DNA of 64,000 nucleotides. Origin: Nocardia rosealba (GTDB taxonomy: Bacteria; Actinomycetota; Actinomycetes; Mycobacteriales; Mycobacteriaceae). The DNA is taken from positions 62,001 to 126,000 of the forward strand of contig NZ_JAIWNA010000007.1 in the NCBI RefSeq assembly GCF_020216065.1, written 5' to 3'. The notes below the pieces were generated by a model. It saw nothing but the letters and a program-made list of their open reading frames with translations, was not told where the DNA came from and ran no database searches. Shown piece after piece: positions 54,301 through 61,600 of this stretch (its first letter is position 1; every line of letters begins with the position of its first letter). A program made the position numbers and the translations under genes.

Positions 54301-57300
54301 CTCTCGAGCTGCCGGGGATGACCGTCAGCGGGGTGGACCTGAGCATCCCGTTCGCCAAGTTCGACCTGCAGTTCGAGATGGTCGAGGACACCGACCGTCA
54401 CGGCGTGCCGCACGGCATCGTGGTCGGCCTGACCTATGCGACCGACCTGTTCGACGCGGCGACCGTGGAAGGTATCGCCGCCCGGTTCGTCCGGCTGCTC
54501 ACCGCCATCGTCGCCGACCCGGCGGCCCCGCTCGGCGGGCACGAGCTGATGGAGCAGGCCGAGCTGGATCGAATCCTGCTGGGCTGGAACGACACTCGTC
54601 ACGAGTTGGCGCCCGCGCTGCTGCTCGACGGTTACCGCCGTGCGGTGGCCGAGTACCCCGACGCGGTCGCGCTCGCCTACGAGGGCAGCGAACTGACGTA
54701 CCGGGAGTTCGACGCGCGGGTCAACCGGTTGGCGCGCAAGCTCGTCGCCGACGGTGTCGGCCCGGAATCGTATGTGGCGCTGGCCGTTCGGCGTTCGCTC
54801 GATCTGGTTGTCGGCATGTACGCCATCGTCACGGCCGGTGGCGCGTACGTGCCGCTCGACCCTGACCACCCCGCCGAACGCATCGCTCACATTCTCGACA
54901 CCGCGCAGCCGGTGTGCGTGCTCACCACCACCGCCGACGCGGTCGAGGTGCCCGCCGGAACGCCGGTGATCTCGATCGATACCGTTGCGCTGCGGGACTT
55001 CTCGGCAGAACCGTTGACCGCGTCCGAGCTGGCGCGCCCAGTGCTGCCGCAGCACCCCGCCTACGTCATCTTCACCTCCGGCTCCACCGGCAGGCCCAAG
55101 GGTGTCGCGGTGTCGCACGCGGCGATCGAGAACCAGATCGCCTGGATGCTCGCCGAATACCCGCTCGGCCCCGGCGATGTGTACCTGCAGAAGACCGCCA
55201 CCACCTTCGACGTGTCGCTGTGGGGCTACTTCATGCCGCTGCGCACCGGCGCGAAGCTGGTCGTCGCCACCCACGACGGCCACCGCGACCCGGCCTACAT
55301 CGCCGAAACCATTGCGGCACAACGTGTCACGATGACCGACTTCGTGCCCTCGATGCTCACCGTCTTCGCCGCGCACACCGCCCCGGGCAGCATTCCCACC
55401 CTGCGCGACGTGTTCGCGATCGGTGAGGCGCTGCCGCCGGAGACCGTCGCCGCCATGCGCGCGGTCTCGGATGCCCGCGTGCACAACCTGTACGGGCCCA
55501 CCGAGGCCGCCGTCTCGGTGACCTACTGGCCCGCCGACGACCCGGGCCGCGGCTTGGTGCCGATCGGTGTGCCGGAGTGGAATACCCAGGTGTACGTACT
55601 GGATTCGCGGCTGCGCCCGGTTCCCGCGGGCGTCGTCGGCGAGCTCTACCTCGCCGGTGACCAGCTCGCACGCGGGTATGTCGCCAGGCCGGACCTCACC
55701 GCCGACCGCTTCGTCGCCAATCCCTTCGGCGCGAACGCGCGCATGTACCGCACCGGCGACCTGGTGGTGTGGCGCACGCAGGCCGACGGCCGTGGCACGC
55801 TGGAATACTTGGGCCGCACCGACTTCCAGGTGAAGTTCCGTGGTCAGCGCATCGAACTCGGCGAGATCGAGACCGCGCTGCTCGGCCAGCCCGCCGTGAG
55901 CCAGGCCGTGGCGATCGTCGCGGATTCGCCTGCGGGAGAACAGCTCGTGGCGTACGCGGTGCCGAAGCCGGGCGCCACGATCGAACCGGCGCCACTGCTG
56001 GCCGCCATCGGTGAGATCCTGCCGTCCTACATGGTTCCGGCCGCGCTGGTCGCGCTCGACGAACTGCCACTCAACCCCAGCGGCAAACTCGATCGCAAGG
56101 CCCTGCCCGCCGCCACCTTCACCGCGGGTGAGTTCCGGGCACCGGCCACGCCCACCGAGGAGATCGTGGCGGGCGTCTACGCCGAACTGCTCGGCATGGC
56201 CCGCGTCGGCGCCGACGACGACTACTTCGCCCTCGGCGGCAACTCGCTGCTGGCCACCCGCGCGATCGCCAGGATCAACGAGGCGCTCGACGCCGACATC
56301 AGCATCCGCGACCTGTTCGAGGCGCCGACGGTGACCGCGCTGGCCGCCCGGATCAGCGCGAGCGGTGCCGGCGCACGGCCCGCCCTCGTCCCGGCCGCCC
56401 GCCCACAGCGGATTCCGCTGTCGCTGGCACAGCAGCGCATGTGGGTGCTCAACCAGGTCGACCCTGCATCGGGCGCCTACAACCTGCCCTTCGCGCTTCG
56501 CCTCACCGGGGACCTCGATGTGGCCGCGCTCGACGCCGCCATCGCCGATGTGCTCGGCAGGCACGAATCGCTGCGCACCCGTTTCCCCGCCACCGAGCAG
56601 ACCGGCGCGTACCAGGAGATCCTGGCGGTCACCGATGTGCTGCCCGACGGCCTCGTGGTGGAGACCACCGACGACGTGCTCGGCCGCGTCGCCGAACTCG
56701 CGAGCGCCGGCTTCGACGTCACCCGCGAGGTGCCCGTGCGGACGCGGCTGCTCACCGACGGATCGTCGGATTCGCTGCTGGTGTTCGTGGTGCACCACAT
56801 CTCCGCCGACGGCGCCTCGCTCGCCCCGCTGGCGCGCGACCTGATCACCGCCTACGTCGCCCGCACGGGTGGGCAGAGCCCGGCGTGGACGCCGCTGCCG
56901 GTGCAGTACGCGGACTTCGCGCTCTGGCAGCGCGAAGTGGTCGGCGCCGACGACGAGCCGGGTTCGGTGGCCGCCGCCCAGCTCGACTACTGGCGCACCC
57001 AGCTGGCCGGGATGCCGCCGCTGCTCGAGCTGCCCCAGGACCGTCCGCGTCCCTCGGTGCCGAGCCTGCGCGGCGCGACCACCGAGCTGCGGCTGCCCGC
57101 CGAGGTGCACGAGCAGCTGAATCACCTTGCGCGCGAACACAAGTCGTCGCTGTTCATGGTTGTGCACGCGGCGCTGGCCGTACTGCTCGCCCGGCTGTCG
57201 GGCAGCACCGACATCGCGATCGGCACCGCCGTCGCCGGTCGTGGTGAGCGAGCGCTCGACGAGCTGGTCGGCATGTTCGTCAACACGCTCACGCTGCGCA

Positions 57301-58604
57301 CCGCCCTCGACCCGGCCGGTTCGTTCGACGAGGCCGTCGACCTGGCCCGCGAAACCGACCTCGGCGCGTTCGCCAATGCCGATCTGCCGTTCGAGCGGGT
57401 CGTCGAGGTGGTGGCGCCGGGCAAGAGCAGCACGCACAACCCGCTGTTCCAGGTGGCGCTGACCTTCAGCAACAACGAGACCGCCGCACTCGAACTGCCC
57501 GGCCTCACCGTCGCCGCGCTCGACACCGGAGTGTCGGCCAAGTTCGACCTGCAGGTCGACGTGGAGCCGCGCTACACCGACGAGGGCGCGCCCGGTGAGC
57601 TGGTCGCGCTGTTCAACTACGCCATCGACCTGTTCGACGAGGCGACCGTTCGCTCCATCGGTACGCGCTTCGCTCGTATCCTCACGGCGGTGGCCGCCGA
57701 CCCGCAGGTCCGCGTCGGCGACATCGACATCCTCGACGAGAGCGAACGCGCGCGGCTGCTCGCAGGCGCCGCCCAGGCGCCCGCGCCGACCACGGCGACC
57801 GGTGGAACCACGCTCACCCAGGCGTTCACCGCCGCCGCCGAGGACGACCCAGATGGTCCCGCGCTGGTCTGGGGCGACGAGCAGGTCGCTTTCGAACAGC
57901 TCGACGCCCGCTCCTCGCGCCTGGCACGCCTGCTGATCGCGCGTGGCTTCGGACCGGGTTCCGGTGTGGCCCTCGCCCTTCCGCGTGGCGCCGACTGGGC
58001 CGTCGCGGTGTGGGCGGTGCTCAAGGCGGGCGCGGCGATCGTGCCGTTCTCGCGGGAGACGGCGGCCGAGCCGACGGCCAAGATCGGCATCACCACCGGC
58101 ACGGCACCTTCGTCCGAGCTCGACTGGGTGGTGCTCGACGATCCCGCCGTGCGCACCGAACTGTCCACGCAGTCGGCCCGCCCGGTGACCTACGCCGACC
58201 GCACCCGCGCCCTGCGTGGCAGCGACCCGGCCTTCGTCGGTGCCGAGGGTGTGCGCAGCTACGACGACCTCGCCACCGCGGGCGCGCGGGTGCGCACCGA
58301 GGCCGAGCTCACCTTCGAATCGCGGACCTTCGCCACCGCGACCGACACCTTCGCGGCCGTCGTCGAACCGGTCGCGGCCGGTGTGGCCGGTGCGTCGATG
58401 GTGCTGGTCACCGGCGATCCGTCGGACGCGCTCGCCGAGGAATGGGTGAGTCACCTGTTCGGTGACCGGGCCGGTCTGGACGCGGTGGATACGGGCGAGC
58501 TCGAGGATCTGCGCGCGGTGATCGCCGACGACGCGGCACCCGGCGACGCGGGCCGGGCCGAGGTGGTCCTGGTACTCGCCGAGCTGAGCGCCGCCGCGGT
58601 CTGA
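51327..58604 (+). CDS. Non-ribosomal peptide synthetase, A-T-C-A-T-C-(partial A)
   Basis: A 2425-residue NRPS. An Arg-rich N-terminal 18 residues precede A1 (about 20-545; YTSGSTGKPKGVV, GYGPTEATI, YRTGDLVR, PVGKLDRNAL). T1 carries Ser575 in LGGNSLLAA. C1 (about 625-1070) has HHIAGDG (His761-762). A2 (about 1085-1600) contains FTSGSTGRPKGVAVSH and LYGPTEAAVS. T2 carries Ser1640. C2 (about 1690-2140) has HHISADG (His1823-1824). The last 265 or so residues are a degenerate A domain that has AVWAVLKAGAAIVP but none of the core A3-A10 motifs, and no T domain follows. It starts without a C domain, so A1-T1 is the likely loading module. A GAGAGGTGA lies ten bases before ATG 51327. Product unknown; no MbtH protein is in the window. 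Confidence 0.95.
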   Translation: METARRSARGNRRRRSSSPTFGQLLTAAVESSADRVAVRFNPTGESADQRELTYSEFDQRSAQLARELIGRGIGPGDVVAIGIARSIESVLAVWAIAKTGAAYVPVDPNYPADRIGHILSDSGAVLGLTTTAHRAVLGTTLPWLELDDTATAERIAAQPAHPVSYADRVRTLDERHPAYLIYTSGSTGKPKGVVVTHTGLAPLVAAEREHYGVTADSRVLHVCSPNFDVSVLELLLAFSAGATLVIAPPLVFGGFELADLLRRERVSHMLITPGALESVEAADLDDLKVVVVAGDKFGPELVGRWAVGDRRFYNGYGPTEATILATSTSPMDPAAPVTIGSAIAGIGAFVLDSRLRPVPAGVIGELYLSGPALAQGYLNRPALTAERFVASPFGAQAGDANARLYRTGDLVRRSESGDGVIEYMGRSDFQVKIRGFRIELGEIDNALTAHPDIDFAATLGKTLPSGVTALVSYVLPRAGATLDIPAVDAFLSESLPGYMIPAAIMVLDRIPLTPVGKLDRNALPEPVFAAREFRAPSTPVEEIVADVFAALLTTGGDEEIRVGADDDFFELGGNSLLAAQAATRIGAALDTRVPVQVLFEASTVSALAERVERHIGTGSGQELVPQERPEIIPLSFAQQRMWFLNRFDPASAVNNMPIAVRLSGALDVDALRAAVRDLVTRHEVLRTMYPQVDGAGQQLILPVSDPRAVPEMACEQVTEEQVPGLVAETVGVGFDVSLAPPIRLRLLRLTAQEHVLICVVHHIAGDGVSMGPLTRDLMTAYVQRSAGSEPQLPPLRVQYADFTLWQRAVLGTEDDPESVLAQQIGYWRTQLAGLPDQLALPADRPRPSVATYRGATFDFRIPADVHAALDKLAHTHNSTLFMVVHAALSALLARLSGSTDIAIGTPVAGRGDAALDDLIGMFVNTLVLRTEVDPAMGFEELLAQARATDVAAFGHADVPFERLVELLDPARSTARHPLFQVMLAFQNMARTALELPGMTVSGVDLSIPFAKFDLQFEMVEDTDRHGVPHGIVVGLTYATDLFDAATVEGIAARFVRLLTAIVADPAAPLGGHELMEQAELDRILLGWNDTRHELAPALLLDGYRRAVAEYPDAVALAYEGSELTYREFDARVNRLARKLVADGVGPESYVALAVRRSLDLVVGMYAIVTAGGAYVPLDPDHPAERIAHILDTAQPVCVLTTTADAVEVPAGTPVISIDTVALRDFSAEPLTASELARPVLPQHPAYVIFTSGSTGRPKGVAVSHAAIENQIAWMLAEYPLGPGDVYLQKTATTFDVSLWGYFMPLRTGAKLVVATHDGHRDPAYIAETIAAQRVTMTDFVPSMLTVFAAHTAPGSIPTLRDVFAIGEALPPETVAAMRAVSDARVHNLYGPTEAAVSVTYWPADDPGRGLVPIGVPEWNTQVYVLDSRLRPVPAGVVGELYLAGDQLARGYVARPDLTADRFVANPFGANARMYRTGDLVVWRTQADGRGTLEYLGRTDFQVKFRGQRIELGEIETALLGQPAVSQAVAIVADSPAGEQLVAYAVPKPGATIEPAPLLAAIGEILPSYMVPAALVALDELPLNPSGKLDRKALPAATFTAGEFRAPATPTEEIVAGVYAELLGMARVGADDDYFALGGNSLLATRAIARINEALDADISIRDLFEAPTVTALAARISASGAGARPALVPAARPQRIPLSLAQQRMWVLNQVDPASGAYNLPFALRLTGDLDVAALDAAIADVLGRHESLRTRFPATEQTGAYQEILAVTDVLPDGLVVETTDDVLGRVAELASAGFDVTREVPVRTRLLTDGSSDSLLVFVVHHISADGASLAPLARDLITAYVARTGGQSPAWTPLPVQYADFALWQREVVGADDEPGSVAAAQLDYWRTQLAGMPPLLELPQDRPRPSVPSLRGATTELRLPAEVHEQLNHLAREHKSSLFMVVHAALAVLLARLSGSTDIAIGTAVAGRGERALDELVGMFVNTLTLRTALDPAGSFDEAVDLARETDLGAFANADLPFERVVEVVAPGKSSTHNPLFQVALTFSNNETAALELPGLTVAALDTGVSAKFDLQVDVEPRYTDEGAPGELVALFNYAIDLFDEATVRSIGTRFARILTAVAADPQVRVGDIDILDESERARLLAGAAQAPAPTTATGGTTLTQAFTAAAEDDPDGPALVWGDEQVAFEQLDARSSRLARLLIARGFGPGSGVALALPRGADWAVAVWAVLKAGAAIVPFSRETAAEPTAKIGITTGTAPSSELDWVVLDDPAVRTELSTQSARPVTYADRTRALRGSDPAFVGAEGVRSYDDLATAGARVRTEAELTFESRTFATATDTFAAVVEPVAAGVAGASMVLVTGDPSDALAEEWVSHLFGDRAGLDAVDTGELEDLRAVIADDAAPGDAGRAEVVLVLAELSAAAV

Positions 58605-58649
58605 AACCATGACCGAGGCAGTTTCGGTGACGGATGAGGTGGATTCGCG

Positions 58650-61600
58650 ATGACACGACCGGTACGCACCCGCCCGGTGCGCACACGCCGCGCCCGGGTG
58701 ACCGCGCTGCCGCAGCTGCTGGCCACCGCCGTGGAGACCGCTCCCGACGGTGTCGCCGTGGTGCTGGCCGATGCCACCCGCACCCTCGGTAGCCTCACCT
58801 ACGCCGAGCTCGACGAGCGGTCCAGCCGCATCGCGCGCCTGCTCATCGCGCGCGGGATCGGCGCGGGCGACCTGGTGGCCCTGGGGATTCCGCGCTCGAT
58901 CGAGTCGGTGCTCGCGGTGTGGGCGGTAGCCAAGACCGGTGCCGGTTTCGTGCCCGTCGACCCGAACTACCCGCCGGATCGGGTGTCGCACATGGTCACC
59001 GACTCCGGGGCGGTGTTCGGGCTGACCGTCGCGAGCGCGGCCGAGCGGCTGCCCGCGCAGGTGCAGTGGCTGGCCATCGACGACGCGGCAACGGTGGCGC
59101 GCCTCGACGAGTTCTCCGGTGTGCCGGTCACCAATGCCGACCGGGTGCGCCAGATCCGCGCCGAGGACCTCGCCTACGTCATCTACACCTCGGGCTCGAC
59201 GGGTCTGCCCAAGGGTGTGGCGGTGTCGCAGGCCGGGCTCGCCGGGTTCAGCGCCGAACAGCGCAAGCACTACGGGGTCGAAGCGCACTCGCGGACACTG
59301 CATTTCGCGTCCCCGTCGTTCGACGCGTCCATTCTCGAACTGCTGCTCGCGGTCGGTGCGGGCGCGACGATGGTGATCGTCGATCCGAGTGTGTTCGGCG
59401 GTGACGAACTGGCCGCGCTGCTGCGCCGCGAGCGGGTGAGTCACGCCTTCATCACCCCGGCCGCGCTCGCCTCGATCGACCCCGCCGGTCTCGACGACTT
59501 CCGGGTGGTCGCGGTGGGTGGCGAGGCGTGTCCGCCGGATCTGCTGCGGCGCTGGGCGATTCCGCTGGCCGACGGCAGTCTTCGGCAGTTCCACAATGTG
59601 TACGGGCCGACCGAGACCACCATCGTCACCAACATCAGTATGCCGCTGAAACCCGGTGACCCGCTCACCATCGGCGGACCGCTGGCCGGTGTGGCCGAAT
59701 ACGTGCTCGACGACCGGCTCGGCCCGGTGCCGCCCGGCGTCACCGGCGAGCTGTACATCACCGGCGCCCAGCTCACCCGCGGTTACCACGCGCGGCCGGG
59801 CCTCACCGCGTCACGTTTCGTGCCGAATCCGTTCGAGCCCGCCGGTTCCCGGCTCTACCGCACCGGTGACCTGGTCCGCTGGACCACCGACGGTGCCCTG
59901 GAGTACGTGGGGCGCAACGACTTCCAGGTGAAGATCCGTGGTTTCCGGATCGAGCTCGGCGAGATCGACGCCGTGCTCTCCGCGCACGAGAGTCTCGACT
60001 TCGCCGCGACTGTCGGACATGAACTCGACAGCGGTGCGACGATTCTCGTGTCCTATGTGCATGCCGCGCCGGGCGCCGTCGTCGACACCGCCGAGCTCAC
60101 CGCGTTCGCCGAACGCAGCCTGCCCGCGCACATGGTGCCGACCGTGCTGATGGAACTCGACACCATCCCGCTCACCCCCGTGGGCAAGCTGGACCGCCGG
60201 GCGCTGCCGGCGCCGGTGCTCGAGCATGCCGAATTCCGCCCGCCCGTCACCCCGGTCGAGCAGATCGTGGCGGGCACCTTCGCCCAGGTGCTCGACGTCG
60301 ACACCCAGCTCGGCCTCGACGACGACTTCTTCGCCCTCGGCGGCAACTCGCTGCTGGCCACCCAGGTCGCGGCCCGGCTCGGCGCCGCCCTCGACACCGA
60401 ATTCCCGGTGCGGCTGCTGTTCGAGGCGCCGACGGTGGAGGCCCTGGCGCGTCGGCTCGCCGAATCCGCCGGTGCCGGTGCGCGTCCGGCGCTGGTGGCC
60501 CGCGAGCGACCCGCCCGGATCCCGCTGTCGCTGGCCCAGCAGCGGATGTGGTTCCTCAACCAGTTCGATCCGCAGTCGGTGGCCTACAACATCCCGATGG
60601 CGGTGCGGCTCACCGGCGCCATCGACGTGGCCGCGCTCGACGCGGCCGTCGCCGACCTGGTGGCCAGGCACGAAACTCTGCGCACCGTCTACCCCGAGAC
60701 CGACGACGGGCCGGTGCAGCGGATCCTCGATCCGTCGGAGGCGACACCCCGGCTCGAGGTGCGCACCCTGACGGCCGACGAATTGCCAACAGCCATGCGG
60801 GAACTCGGCTCGCACGGTTTCGATGTGCGCAGTCAGGTGCCGCTGCGGGTCGCGCTGTTCCAGCTCGGCCCGGAGGAATCGGTGCTCGCGGTCGTCGTGC
60901 ATCACATCGCCGGTGACGGCAGCTCGCTCGCCCCGCTCAGCCGGGATCTGATGCTTGCCTACGGCGCTCGTTCGGCCGGTACCGCGCCGGACTGGGCGCC
61001 CCTGCCCGTCCAGTACGCCGACTACGCGCTGTGGCAGCGCGAGCTGCTCGGCAGCGAGGACGACCCGGATTCGCTGGCCTCGGCCCAGCTCGACTACTGG
61101 CGCACCGCCCTGGCCGGTCTGCCCGACCAGCTCGACCTGCCCGCCGACCACCCGCGCCCGGCCGTCCAGTCGCTGGCAGGTGGTCGGGTGCCGATCGAGA
61201 TCGACGCCGACACCCACCGCGCGCTGCTCACCCTGGCCCGTGCGCAGGGCGCCACCCTGTTCATGGTTGTGCACGCCGCGCTCGCCGTGACGCTCGGCAG
61301 ACTGGCCGGCACCGACGACCTGGCCATCGGAACCCCCATAGCCGGTCGTGGGGAGGCCGCGCTCGACGACCTCATCGGCATGTTCGTCAACACCCTCGTG
61401 TTCCGCACCACCCTGAACGCAGGCGAACCGTTCACCGATCTGCTGGCGCGGCAACGGGAAACGGACCTGCAGGTGTTCGCCCACGCCGACCTGCCGTTCG
61501 AACGCCTCGTCGAGGCGATCAACCCGGCTCGCTCCACCGCGCGGCACCCGCTGTTCCAGGTGGGCCTGTCCTTCCAGAACCTCACCCGCACCGGGCTCGA

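Noticed and set aside
52605..59789. Open frame of 2394 codons on the minus strand across the NRPS genes
   Set aside because: It is antisense to well-defined A, T and C domains and reads as His/Gly/Arg-rich sequence typical of shadow frames in high-GC DNA.
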